A stretch of 24,730 bases of DNA, taken from NCBI GenBank assembly GCA_037147055.1, contig JBAWVW010000024.1, positions 1 through 24,730 of the forward strand, written 5' to 3'. Position numbers and translations under genes: made by a program. This document shows positions 14,310 through 22,193 of this stretch, in pieces. The stretch comes from Casp-actino8 sp037147055 (GTDB lineage: Bacteria > Actinomycetota > Acidimicrobiia > Acidimicrobiales > Ilumatobacteraceae). Position 1 is the stretch's first letter, and each line of letters begins with the position of its first letter. The notes beneath the pieces were generated by a model. The model saw nothing but the letters and a program-made list of their open reading frames with translations. It searched no databases and was not told where the DNA came from.

Positions 14310-15137
14310 TTATGAGTCCCCGAATACCCGCGCCTGTAACTTGCGCATCCCTGTCAACCAGCGATCGCGGTCGGTTGCTTTACGTTGTTCAAACTCGGCT
14401 ACCTGCGGATGCGGGAGAATTAAAAAGCGTTCGGCCACAATTGCATCTGAAACAAAAAGAGCAACATCTTCGGGCTCAAGAACAAGGCCCGCGGCGCGCA
14501 CAACATTGCTGGCAATCCCCACGCCAGGGGAGTCTCCCTGACGCAACATATTTGTGTTGACACCTTGGGGGCATAGACAACTGACGCGCAGTCCGCGATC
14601 ACCGTAAGTGATTGAAAGTGATTCAGCAAAGGCCACTGCAGCGCTCTTGGTGACCGAATAGGGGATTGATCCGATTTGACTCAGAAGACCAGCGGCAGAT
14701 GCAGTGGAACAGAAATATCCTTGACCAGCAGCCAGCCAATCCAAGAGTAGATATTTTGCCGCCCATCGATGAGCGTGGACATTGACATTGAAAGCAAGAT
14801 TCCAGTCTGCTTCGGGAGTTGACTCAAGAAGAGTTCCACCACCGACACCTGCATTGGCGAAAAAAAGATCGATACCTGAGTGACCGTCTTGTGAGAGAAA
14901 CTGTCGGGCACTTGCCACTAGTTCCTTGTTGCCCTGTTCGGATGCAACATCGGCCACGACTGCTAACACTGAATTCGGTCGTTCGGCATTGAGTTCAGCA
15001 GCCAGTGCGCTGATACCCGAGGTTTCCACATCACTGACCACGACTCGCGCTCCGAGAGCGTGAAAGCGCCTAGATAGGGCATCTCCGATGCCCCCAGAGG
15101 CTCCAGTGACGACTGTTCCAGCTCCAAGAAATTCCAT
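14310..15137 (-). CDS. Short-chain dehydrogenase/reductase
   Basis: A 275-residue classical SDR that oxidises or reduces an alcohol/ketone with NAD(P)(H). Cofactor motif TGASGGIG (11-18), NAG (95-97), catalytic S147 in STASAAG, Y160 and K164 in YSVTK. The residue after strand 2 is Asp (VVSDVE), which usually indicates a preference for NAD(H). The C-terminal 40 residues are charged and longer than in FabG-type enzymes. The ATG at 15137 has TACGAT exactly six bases upstream, so a leaderless mRNA is likely. It heads a unit with the small basic protein and perhaps the AttH/CrtC-like gene. Substrate unknown. Confidence 0.92.
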   Translation of the reverse strand: MEFLGAGTVVTGASGGIGDALSRRFHALGARVVVSDVETSGISALAAELNAERPNSVLAVVADVASEQGNKELVASARQFLSQDGHSGIDLFFANAGVGGGTLLESTPEADWNLAFNVNVHAHRWAAKYLLLDWLAAGQGYFCSTASAAGLLSQIGSIPYSVTKSAAVAFAESLSITYGDRGLRVSCLCPQGVNTNMLRQGDSPGVGIASNVVRAAGLVLEPEDVALFVSDAIVAERFLILPHPQVAEFEQRKATDRDRWLTGMRKLQARVFGDS

Positions 15138-15143
15138 ATCTTG

Positions 15144-15149
15144 ATCGTA
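15144..15149 (-). promoter_or_regulatory. Leaderless -10 box of the 15137 SDR
   Basis: Minus-strand TACGAT, then CAAGAT, then the ATG at 15137. The spacing and the CAAG start of the spacer are the same as at pepN. Confidence 0.5.
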
Positions 15150-15209
15150 GATGGTGGGTGGTGTGTCTGACGACGCTGAGGGGTGACCGATCTCGCAAAA
15201 ATCATCGGG

Positions 15210-15224
15210 ATACGATGCTCGTAT
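15210..15224. promoter_or_regulatory. 15-bp palindrome in the divergent SDR / small-ORF region
   Basis: ATACGATGCTCGTAT: perfect 6-bp arms around TGC. It contains TACGAT (15211-15216), which matches the -10 pattern seen elsewhere in the window. A second dyad, ATTGAGA (15223-15229) with TCTCAAT (15247-15253), overlaps its end. It may be an operator for one or both divergent units. The rest of the 181-base intergenic region shows no further gene. Confidence 0.35.
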
Positions 15225-15318
15225 TGAGAGCTTCCATGCGTTAATTTCTCAATAAGGAAAAGCGGAGCGATCCGACAATCAAGTAACAGTTAGTCTTAAA
15301 CCAAACAAGGAGAACGCG

Positions 15319-15525
15319 ATGACTGATCTACAGATATCTGATGTGATGACCGGCAGCGCTCTCGATGACATCAAGGTCATCTCGGTTGATGTCATCAATG
15401 ATGCCCTGGGCCTCATTGATGTAGCACTGTCGCAAATGGTGAAGCGTGAATTAGTTTCGACGAGTGAGGTCAGTGACTTGTTGCTCGATGTCCGCAATTT
15501 ATTGACAACGGCAGTTCGTAACTAA
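15319..15525 (+). CDS. Small 68-residue protein
   Basis: Unrecognised. A good AAGGAG ribosome site lies six bases before the ATG, which is why the plus strand was chosen over the antisense frame. The product looks largely helical and mildly acidic, with hydrophobic residues spaced as in a packed helical bundle or coiled coil (DVINDALGLIDVALSQMV; LLLDVRNLLTTAV). No signal peptide, membrane segment, cysteines or metal motif. It is followed after 26 bases by the lipoprotein protease gene on the same strand, so the two may be cotranscribed. It could be a regulator or partner of the protease, but nothing in the sequence shows this. Confidence 0.7.
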   Translation: MTDLQISDVMTGSALDDIKVISVDVINDALGLIDVALSQMVKRELVSTSEVSDLLLDVRNLLTTAVRN

Positions 15526-15551
15526 ATTTTCTGGCGTAGTTTGCGACATAT

Positions 15552-16703
15552 GTGAAGCACAAAAGGTACGTGCTACTCGCTCTGGTGCTCTTCACGCCCG
15601 CATGTGGCAAGACATCTATAAGTCTGCGGGTTGCAGCCGTCCCGGCTTTGTTCAAGATCCACAACATCGCTAATTCCTATGGTGAGATGACGCTAGGTGT
15701 CGATCCATGGGAGGTGGTGGTGTGCCATATTCCGATCTTCACAAGTGACAAAATTTTTGAGCCATCAGTAGAGCGTATGACGATGAGTAGTGCCGAAATC
15801 GTCAAGCGCTTCGCTCCCGTGGTGTCATACTTCAAACGTCGTTCATACGGTCGCTATCAGCCAGTATTCAGCGCAGGGCCAGATGTCGCCATTTCAGATA
15901 CCGAGACATCAGACGACTGCGCAGAACGCGCCCTTGATCAGAGCGGACCCAAAGTTCGGGGGGTGATGGTCATCGCCGATGCCGAACATCGTGCCGACGA
16001 GTCTGGTGGATGGGGGACACCCGGAATTGGTTGCACTGTGTCGTGCTCGGCGCGCAAGACTCGCCGGTCCGTTTATGTAGGAGCGGGAGACTTTATGGAC
16101 TATTGGAATGGGGACCCTCCTCTTGATCTTGTTGAGCATGAAATCGGTCATGCCCTTGACTGGCCGCACAGCTCGGCCTCGGCGAGCAATTCGGGTCAAG
16201 AAATTTATGACAGCGCACTTGATGTGATGAGCGACAGTTCGGCACCACGAATGGTTTTTTCTGCGAAGCGTCATGGCCCAGGGACATTGGCCATCAACTT
16301 GTACGCAGCGCGTTGGTTTGATGACGAACATCTGCTGATTCTTGATCGGTCGCGTCGTGTGAACACAAAAGTTCAGTTGTTAGCAACCGACACCGATTTA
16401 TCAATCACGGGTACACGTTTTGTTGTGATTACTGATGGAGTGCAGAGTTTCTTGACAGTAGAACTGATAGCGGCGCGTGGCGACAATGCTCATCTCAAGT
16501 TAGACGCCGTGGCAATCCACCGTATAACGGTGACCGGAACATCCGGGATTGAACGTCAACAGATAGTCATCAAAGGTGATCTGCAAGCGGGCGAAAAGTG
16601 GGCGGCAAAAGGCGTCAGTATTGAGGTTTTGTCTATTGACTCAGATGATGGTGAGATCAAAGCAGAGATTGAAATGACAGTGAAGAAAACTGTCACCAGT
16701 TAG
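15552..16703 (+). CDS. Predicted lipoprotein metzincin-type zinc protease
   Basis: A 383-residue exported protein. It starts at a GTG followed by a short basic and hydrophobic signal ending LFTPAC, a plausible though imperfect lipobox with C18 as lipid anchor. The zinc motif is HEIGHALDWPH: ligands H196, H200 and H206, general base E197. This has metzincin spacing (HExxHxxGxxH) with Asp in place of the usual Gly. A Met-turn candidate follows at DVMSDS (M226). Three or four cysteines before the zinc site (123, 161, 165) could form disulfides. The C-terminal part (about 245-383) is beta-rich and resembles the domain after the catalytic core in gametolysin-like enzymes. Its stop overlaps the convergent PAP2 stop by four bases. 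Target proteins are unknown. No clear ribosome site. Confidence 0.75.
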   Translation: MKHKRYVLLALVLFTPACGKTSISLRVAAVPALFKIHNIANSYGEMTLGVDPWEVVVCHIPIFTSDKIFEPSVERMTMSSAEIVKRFAPVVSYFKRRSYGRYQPVFSAGPDVAISDTETSDDCAERALDQSGPKVRGVMVIADAEHRADESGGWGTPGIGCTVSCSARKTRRSVYVGAGDFMDYWNGDPPLDLVEHEIGHALDWPHSSASASNSGQEIYDSALDVMSDSSAPRMVFSAKRHGPGTLAINLYAARWFDDEHLLILDRSRRVNTKVQLLATDTDLSITGTRFVVITDGVQSFLTVELIAARGDNAHLKLDAVAIHRITVTGTSGIERQQIVIKGDLQAGEKWAAKGVSIEVLSIDSDDGEIKAEIEMTVKKTVTS

Positions 16704-17272
16704 CGCAGAAGTTTGACGATGGGGCGCACAGCAAGACCTAGGAGCAACCCGACGAGTGCTCCACCAATCACATCAGATGCGTGATGTATGCGCACAAAGG
16801 CGCGACTGGTGCCAACAATTGCCGCTAGTCCAAACCACAGCGGTGCTGACTTCTTGCCGTCAAGTGTGGTGAGTACCGTGGCAGCGAATATCGCCGCGCT
16901 GGCGTGTCCGCTCGGAAAACTGCTCGTCGATGGAGTCCGTACTTCAAATCGTCCATCCCCACTAGTGGTGGGACGCTCGCGCTTGAAGAGTCGCTTGACT
17001 CCCTGATTGACGATCAGCGATTCGGCACCGAGCAACGCCGATAGAGCGAATGCCTGAGTAGCTCGCTTATTGCTTGTTGTCCCACGGGCCACAGCAATCA
17101 GATGCCAGACAACACTGAAATCACCAAGATGACTGGCAGCGAGAAAAACCCGTCCAGCAACTTTTGAGGATCTGATGATTTCTAAAAGTTGTTCGGCTCG
17201 TTGATCAAAGGCGTCAACAGATGGCCCAAAAAGTCCGACACCCGGTGTTGGCTCTTCGCCGACAAACGACAT
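16700..17272 (-). CDS. PAP2-family membrane phosphatase
   Basis: A 190-residue integral membrane phosphatase of the PAP2/undecaprenyl-pyrophosphatase type, removing phosphate from lipid phosphates or prenyl diphosphates. The three signature motifs are intact: KRLFKRERP (93-101), SFPSGH (118-123, with H123) and SRAFVRIHHASD (156-167, with the nucleophilic His and D167). About four membrane segments fit the hydrophobic stretches from 42 to 185. Its ATG overlaps the preceding hydrolase stop as TGATG, so translation is coupled. The lipid substrate is not determined. Confidence 0.92.
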   Translation of the reverse strand: MSFVGEEPTPGVGLFGPSVDAFDQRAEQLLEIIRSSKVAGRVFLAASHLGDFSVVWHLIAVARGTTSNKRATQAFALSALLGAESLIVNQGVKRLFKRERPTTSGDGRFEVRTPSTSSFPSGHASAAIFAATVLTTLDGKKSAPLWFGLAAIVGTSRAFVRIHHASDVIGGALVGLLLGLAVRPIVKLLR

Positions 17273-18114
17273 CAGGATTCCAAAGTGTCAGCAAACGTGT
17301 CGATAATGCGCGCTACTCGCGAGGGATCAACGAAGGGTCCGAAGTGATCAAGGTCGCTGTACTCAATATGGTTGCCCTTGGGCAGTCGATCAGCAATTGC
17401 CTCGGCAAAGCCGGAGGGCTGGAATGGTTCGGGATGACCACTGAGAACCCACACTGGAATATTGAGTTCGGGGAGCTTCTTCCACAAGTTTGGTATCTCT
17501 GGATTGCGAAAATTTGCGGACTCGAGTTCGGGTTCGCACTTCAAGTGCACCAAACCATCGTCACCTTTGCGAAAACCACCGCGAACATAAGCGTCAAGAG
17601 CTTCAGGGGTGAAGTGCGTCATGGGCATTTTGTTGGAGTAATTAGTGATTGCTTCTTCGTAGGACTTGAAGGTTCTTTTACGACGAGCAGCACCTTCAGC
17701 CAAGGCATTGGGACGATTTGCGGGCATGCGCACATCATCGGGTTTGACAATTGGTTCATAGAGCAGCAGTCCACGAAAAAGTGTCGGATCCTTGATCGCA
17801 GCCATGAGCAATGTGGCTCCGCCCATTGAATGACCGACACCAATAATGCCCTTTGGTTCGGCGATCGACTTCGCTGCGGCACTGGCATCAGCGGCGTAAC
17901 CAGCCCAGGCGACGGTCCAATCCTTTGGCGCAGGGGTGTCACCGTGACCACGATGGTCAAAGGAATGACAGTGAAAGTGTTTGATCAGGTGTTCTGCGAC
18001 TGGCTTCCAGCAGAGACCGTGAAAGCCATTGGCATGTGACAGGAGCATGTTTGGACCTGAGCCACCGAGGTCATACATTTCGACCTTGACGCCATTGGTG
18101 GATGTAACTTTCAC
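17272..18114 (-). CDS. Alpha/beta-hydrolase
   Basis: A 280-residue alpha/beta-hydrolase-fold enzyme of the epoxide-hydrolase/esterase/haloperoxidase-like group. Nucleophile S96 lies in GHSMGG, the oxyanion-loop HANGFHG is at 27-33, SFDHRGHGDT follows at 51-60, and the likely catalytic H257 is in DLDHFGPF. No signal peptide, so cytoplasmic. The start is the GTG at 18114, which fits the family N-terminus; no strong ribosome site or leaderless -10 box is seen, and it probably belongs to the transcript from the LapA-like gene 35 bases upstream. Ester or thioester hydrolysis within the lipid operon is plausible, but the substrate cannot be assigned. Confidence 0.9.
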   Translation of the reverse strand: MKVTSTNGVKVEMYDLGGSGPNMLLSHANGFHGLCWKPVAEHLIKHFHCHSFDHRGHGDTPAPKDWTVAWAGYAADASAAAKSIAEPKGIIGVGHSMGGATLLMAAIKDPTLFRGLLLYEPIVKPDDVRMPANRPNALAEGAARRKRTFKSYEEAITNYSNKMPMTHFTPEALDAYVRGGFRKGDDGLVHLKCEPELESANFRNPEIPNLWKKLPELNIPVWVLSGHPEPFQPSGFAEAIADRLPKGNHIEYSDLDHFGPFVDPSRVARIIDTFADTLES

Positions 18115-18149
18115 GATTGGTTTCTCACTGTCTCTGGCTCAGGGTGATA

Positions 18150-18410
18150 TCAAGCGTCTTTGCGACGGAGTCTCCTCCAACCGATGAATAATCGGTCCAA
18201 GCAAACTCCCAACACAACGGCGACGATGAGGTTGACCCATTGCCTGCTGTTAATTTCGAACTTCAGGAAGTTTACGGGCATTCGGTCCCGGTTCTGCAGA
18301 ACAAAGACACCAACTACGATAGAGAACGCAAGGAAACTCACTATGGGCCAAGGTATTTCCCTTGAATCACGTGATCGGACAGGGCTTTTGTCAGGATCGT
18401 TCACTCTCAT
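18150..18410 (-). CDS. LapA-domain (DUF1049-like) small membrane protein
   Basis: An 86-residue protein with two membrane segments (about 20-40 and 57-77) joined by QNRDRMPVNFLKFEI, the Gln-Asn turn and following strand typical of the LapA/DUF1049 family, and a basic C-terminus (WRRLRRKDA). In proteobacteria LapA takes part in lipopolysaccharide assembly control; in actinobacteria the role is unknown. The ATG overlaps the acyl-CoA dehydrogenase stop as ATGA, so it is translated with the lipid-oxidation operon. Confidence 0.8.
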   Translation of the reverse strand: MRVNDPDKSPVRSRDSREIPWPIVSFLAFSIVVGVFVLQNRDRMPVNFLKFEINSRQWVNLIVAVVLGVCLDRLFIGWRRLRRKDA

Positions 18411-19552
18411 GACTCCTTACTTTGGGGAAGAGTCTCAGGCTTTTTAATCGATGGTTCGCGGGGAAGTCCGAGCAAACGCTCTCCGATGATGTTGCGCTGC
18501 ACCTGACTGGTGCCACCAGCAATACGACCACCAGGTGCCGATAAAACACCGAAGGCGTCGGGGCCATCAAGCAGAGAGTCCATACCAGAGATGTCGGCGC
18601 GCAACATCGAGGTTTCAAACATCATCTCGGTTATGCCCAATTTCATCAGCGAGGCTGCCGTCGATGCCACGGGTCCCTGACGTTGAGCCATGGCTTTGTA
18701 CGCCATTCCTTGGGAGAGAAGTTTGGCGAGTTTTTGTTTTTCGGTGGCAGATAATTGCCGACCTTCGGCGAGGCGTGAAATGGAATCCAGTCGCCGTTCC
18801 AGCGAAATCACACTCGTGCCGATATGACCGCGTTCGGAAGTGAGCACGGCCATGCCGACTCCCCATCCCCCATGCAACGGACCGAGCAATGCCTCAGCGG
18901 GCATCTCGACATCGGTGAAGAAGACTTCGTCAAATTCTGATTCCCCAGTCATCTGTTTGAGTGGGCGAATGTCAATACCGGGCAAACTCATGTCCAGAAG
19001 GAAGAAACTAATGCCTTCATGTTTGGGAGCATCTTGATTGGTGCGCGCCATCAGAATTCCCCAGTTGCTGTAGCGCCCGCCGGAACACCAAACTTTTTGG
19101 CCGTTGATGATGAAACGATCACCGTCGCGTTCGGCCTTAGTGCTCAGTGAACCAAGGTCGCTACCAGCCCCAGGTTCGCTAAATAATTGGCACCACACGT
19201 GATCGGCACGCAGAGTCGCGTTGAGATGCATGCTCTGTTGTTCGGGAGTTCCAAACTTTTGTATCGATCCACCTGCCAGAACTAATCCCACCATGTTGAA
19301 GACGCCAGGTACACCTGCGAGAGCGCACTCATAGAGCCATTGACCTTGATGGGCGGCTGTGAGACCCTGGCCACCGACCTCAACGGGCCAATGGACTCCG
19401 GCGTTGCCATGAGCAAATAGATGTCGTTGCCAACTCAGACCGGCTTGCACCATGTCGGGTGGGCAGATAGCTCCGTAATCACGTGGAGCAAGATGTTTAT
19501 TTTCAGCCAACCATTGCTTAGCTCTGGCACCAAACTCATCCACAGTGATCAT
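18407..19552 (-). CDS. Acyl-CoA dehydrogenase (first)
   Basis: A 381-residue FAD-dependent acyl-CoA dehydrogenase that introduces the alpha-beta double bond. WCQLFSEPGAGSDL (FAD/substrate loop), INGQKVWCSGG, and the C-terminal GGTSQVQRNIIGERLLGLP are the family signatures. The C-terminal position that is Glu in medium-chain enzymes is Gly here, but a Glu in TSERGHIG corresponds to the isovaleryl/long-chain-type base, so it is probably active. The ATG at 19552 has GAGG six bases upstream and follows the SDR by 24 bases. It resembles the actinobacterial group used for long-chain or steroid side-chain CoA esters; a heteromer with the second dehydrogenase is possible. Confidence 0.94.
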   Translation of the reverse strand: MITVDEFGARAKQWLAENKHLAPRDYGAICPPDMVQAGLSWQRHLFAHGNAGVHWPVEVGGQGLTAAHQGQWLYECALAGVPGVFNMVGLVLAGGSIQKFGTPEQQSMHLNATLRADHVWCQLFSEPGAGSDLGSLSTKAERDGDRFIINGQKVWCSGGRYSNWGILMARTNQDAPKHEGISFFLLDMSLPGIDIRPLKQMTGESEFDEVFFTDVEMPAEALLGPLHGGWGVGMAVLTSERGHIGTSVISLERRLDSISRLAEGRQLSATEKQKLAKLLSQGMAYKAMAQRQGPVASTAASLMKLGITEMMFETSMLRADISGMDSLLDGPDAFGVLSAPGGRIAGGTSQVQRNIIGERLLGLPREPSIKKPETLPQSKES

Positions 19553-19576
19553 GAGAAACCTCAGTTCATAGATTGG

Positions 19577-20470
19577 CTATTTGAATAATGAAAGAAACAA
19601 GGCTGTCTCTTCACCCAAATTATTCGGCACAGCATAATTATCGCGACTAGTGATCGTGTCCCAGTTATTCTGCACATCTTCTGGAGTCAAAGTTGGCGAG
19701 TAATAGCCATTTGTTTCTCCCAAGAAAACATGAGCCACGCGTCCACCACCCACAGAAAATAGTTGTCCACTCACTGGACATTCTTCGTGTGCCAAGAACG
19801 CCACCAGAGGGGAAACCAATGCGGGATCAAGTTTGTCCTTCAAGGCACCTAAAATATCTTCTGTCATGCGGGTCATTGCTAATGGGGCGATGGCATTGGC
19901 CTTGATATTGAAACGGGCACCTTCAACGCCGAGTACCCGGGTGAAACCAACGAGGCCCATTTTGGCGGCGCCATAATTTGTCTGACCAAAGTTACCGAAA
20001 ACTCCTGCGGCCGATGACGTAGAAATGATGCGTCCGTAGCCCTGTTCACGCATATGCACAAAAGCAGGTTGCGTGACATAAAAGGCGCCTTTCAAGTGCA
20101 CATCAAGTACCGGATTCAACAGATCGGGGGTCATGTTGTGGAACGCCTTATCGCGCAAGATGCCCGCATTGTTAATCACGATGTCCACGCGACCGTAGGT
20201 ATCGATAGCAGTCTGAACGATTGCCTGTCCGCCTTCGGGAGTGGCAACAGTGTTGTGATCAGCCACCGCTTCTCCACCTATGGCCTTGATTTCATCAACA
20301 ACTATTTGTGCAGCCGAGGCGTTAGAACCAACGCCGTCGATTGATCCGCCAAGGTCGTTAACGACAATCAATGCTCCACGTTTGGCCATCATCAAGGCGT
20401 GCTGGCGACCAAGACCGCCACCTGCTCCGGTGATGATCGCTACTTTTCCGTCGTATCCGAGTGCTGACAT
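19577..20470 (-). CDS. HSD17B4-like short-chain dehydrogenase ((3R)-hydroxyacyl-CoA type)
   Basis: A 297-residue SDR closely patterned on the dehydrogenase part of peroxisomal multifunctional enzyme 2 and the mycobacterial steroid side-chain homologue: YDGKVAIITGAGGGLGR at the start, VVNDLGGSIDGVG, NNAGILRDKAF (100-110), catalytic S153, Y166 and K170. The C-terminal tail (GYYSPTLTPEDVQNNWDTI) also matches that group. It should oxidise a 3-hydroxyacyl-CoA with NAD+. A TAGGAG ribosome site precedes the ATG at 20470; the acyl-CoA synthetase ends 44 bases upstream on the same strand. Confidence 0.93.
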   Translation of the reverse strand: MSALGYDGKVAIITGAGGGLGRQHALMMAKRGALIVVNDLGGSIDGVGSNASAAQIVVDEIKAIGGEAVADHNTVATPEGGQAIVQTAIDTYGRVDIVINNAGILRDKAFHNMTPDLLNPVLDVHLKGAFYVTQPAFVHMREQGYGRIISTSSAAGVFGNFGQTNYGAAKMGLVGFTRVLGVEGARFNIKANAIAPLAMTRMTEDILGALKDKLDPALVSPLVAFLAHEECPVSGQLFSVGGGRVAHVFLGETNGYYSPTLTPEDVQNNWDTITSRDNYAVPNNLGEETALFLSLFK

Positions 20471-20514
20471 GGTGTGCTCCTACGCTGTTGGGGGATTGAT
20501 GTTGGTTTGGAATG

Positions 20515-22140
20515 TTATGTGAGTGTTGCCAAGGCAATTTCGGTCAGAGCCTTGTAATCAAGTTTGCCATTGCTGGCTCGCCCAACAGTGGCCACCACAA
20601 TGACTCGCTTGGGGGCTTTGTAAGCCGCGTAATGCTGCTTGATGAAGGCGATCAGGTCGGCTTCAACAATATTTTGGCCGGGCAATGCTTCAACGAGAGC
20701 GGTGATGGCTTGCCCAAAGCGTTCGTCAGGTACACCGACGACGGCCGCATCGGCCACGCTTGGATGTAATTTCAAGGCTTCCTCAACTTCTTCGGGGTAT
20801 ACCTTTTCGCCGCCGGTATTGATGCACTGACTACCTCGTCCGAGAAGGTGCACTGTGCCATCGATATCGATGCTGGCCCAATCGCCAGGAATGGACCAGC
20901 GCACCCCATTGATGATTTGAAATGTCTTGGCAGATTTTTCCGGATCTTTGTAGTAACCAATGGGAGTATTGCCTTTCAACGCCACGCGACCGATTTCGCT
21001 GCTCCCGGGTTGAACTTCTCGACCGTCTTCGGTGAGGATCTTCGTATTTGGGCCAAGTTCAAAAGAGGCAGTCTTTGATTCTCCTGCTGCTGATGTTGTA
21101 CTTTGCGCCATGCCGATTGCTTCAGATGAACCTAAAGCATCAACCATGATCAGCCGCTCGCTATGTCGGAGCAAACCCTGTTTTGTTTCAGCAGCGAACA
21201 TCACGCCACTTGAAACAATGACCCGCAGGCTGGAGATATCCCATCGCTGAGGTTCACTATCAAGGGCTCGCAAAATCGGTTTAGCGAAAGCGTCTCCAAC
21301 AATTGACATTGAGTTGACATGATATTTCTCAATCGTGTCAAGTAATTCGGCCGGATCAAATTTGCGCCCAGTCATAGTGATAATGCATCCCGCCACAGTC
21401 AGATTGCTCATTGCATTGAACAGACCCGTGCCGTGCATCAAAGGCGCGGCGGGCAGATTACGGGGACCAGGGCGCAGCGATCGCTCGCCAATGGGATCTC
21501 CTTGCGGTGTCGGAGGGAGGCGCTTTTTGTTAGTGCTGTCTAACGTTAAAAACAAGTCCTCCTGACGCCACATAACACCTTTGGGCATGCCAGTGGTTCC
21601 GCCGGTGTAGAGCAATAAAAGATCGTCACCACTTCGACCCCATGGGCCTTGAACATTCGTTTCGGTGCCTTGCTCGGCACACATTTCGTAGTCAGTTGCC
21701 CACATTGGACATGGACCGCTGCCGTCATCGACCCATAGCCAAATGATGACGCCTGGCACCCGGTGTCGTAGTCGCTCAATTGTTTCCGCAAAGACGCCAT
21801 GGAAAACGACGGCTACGACGTCGGCATTGTCCCAGATATATACCAACTCATCATCGGTGTAGCGGTAGTTGGTATTGACTGGTGCTAGGCCGGCCTTAAA
21901 GGTTGCGAAAATGCTTTCAAGATATTGTGGGCAGTTGTACATGTACTGGGCGACTTTGTCCTGTTGGTGAACACCTGCCTGAAGCAATGCTGCAGCGACA
22001 CCGTTGGCGCGACTGTTGAAAACAGACCATGTAAAAATCTGATTCTGATGTTGTTGTGCTGGGGCATCGTGTAATCGGGCGGCGACTGATTCCCAGGCGT
22101 CTGCGAAGTTCCATGCACGAGCTATTGACACAATCGACAA
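20515..22140 (-). CDS. fadD: Acyl-CoA synthetase (FadD family)
   Basis: A 541-residue AMP-forming ligase that activates a carboxylic acid to its CoA thioester through an acyl-adenylate. P-loop LLYTGGTTGMPKGVMW (about 177-191), AAPLMHGTGLF, GDWASIDIDG, GEKVYPEEVEEAL and the C-terminal catalytic K526 in GKLDYK are all present. The AAPLMHGTG block is typical of the actinobacterial FadD17/FadD19-like group, some of which take steroid acids (recalled). The open frame begins with TTG at 22140; the in-frame GTG at 22131 is also likely, because TACGAT (22145-22140) would be its -10 box, which would exclude the TTG. First gene of the long lipid operon, divergent from the second dehydrogenase. Confidence 0.93.
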   Translation of the reverse strand: MSIVSIARAWNFADAWESVAARLHDAPAQQHQNQIFTWSVFNSRANGVAAALLQAGVHQQDKVAQYMYNCPQYLESIFATFKAGLAPVNTNYRYTDDELVYIWDNADVVAVVFHGVFAETIERLRHRVPGVIIWLWVDDGSGPCPMWATDYEMCAEQGTETNVQGPWGRSGDDLLLLYTGGTTGMPKGVMWRQEDLFLTLDSTNKKRLPPTPQGDPIGERSLRPGPRNLPAAPLMHGTGLFNAMSNLTVAGCIITMTGRKFDPAELLDTIEKYHVNSMSIVGDAFAKPILRALDSEPQRWDISSLRVIVSSGVMFAAETKQGLLRHSERLIMVDALGSSEAIGMAQSTTSAAGESKTASFELGPNTKILTEDGREVQPGSSEIGRVALKGNTPIGYYKDPEKSAKTFQIINGVRWSIPGDWASIDIDGTVHLLGRGSQCINTGGEKVYPEEVEEALKLHPSVADAAVVGVPDERFGQAITALVEALPGQNIVEADLIAFIKQHYAAYKAPKRVIVVATVGRASNGKLDYKALTEIALATLT

Positions 22141-22145
22141 TCGTA
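22140..22145 (-). promoter_or_regulatory. Possible -10 box of the acyl-CoA synthetase operon
   Basis: Minus-strand TACGAT, eight bases before the GTG at 22131. The spacing is two bases longer than at the other leaderless starts, so this is less certain. Confidence 0.35.
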
Positions 22146-22148
22146 GGC

Positions 22149-22181
22149 GTTTGAGTGTGCTGCTTCAGTATTGGCTCAAAC
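22149..22181. promoter_or_regulatory. Spaced dyad between divergent lipid promoters
   Basis: GTTTGAG (22149-22155) and CTCAAAC (22175-22181), perfect 7-bp arms 19 bases apart. Each arm lies directly upstream of one of the two divergent -10 boxes (gap of three bases on the left, none on the right). A shared operator is inferred. Confidence 0.45.
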
Positions 22182-22187
22182 TAAGGT
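22182..22187 (+). promoter_or_regulatory. Leaderless -10 box (or ribosome site) of the second dehydrogenase
   Basis: TAAGGT, then TTGGCA, then the ATG at 22194. The spacing fits a leaderless promoter, but the AAGG inside it could equally be a ribosome site. Confidence 0.4.
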
Positions 22188-22193
22188 TTGGCA

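Noticed and set aside
14003..14560. 185-codon plus-strand frame
   Set aside because: It runs antisense through the 3' part of a certain SDR gene and its product is Ser/Arg-rich low complexity; the minus-strand 109-codon frame is coupled to the SDR and preferred.
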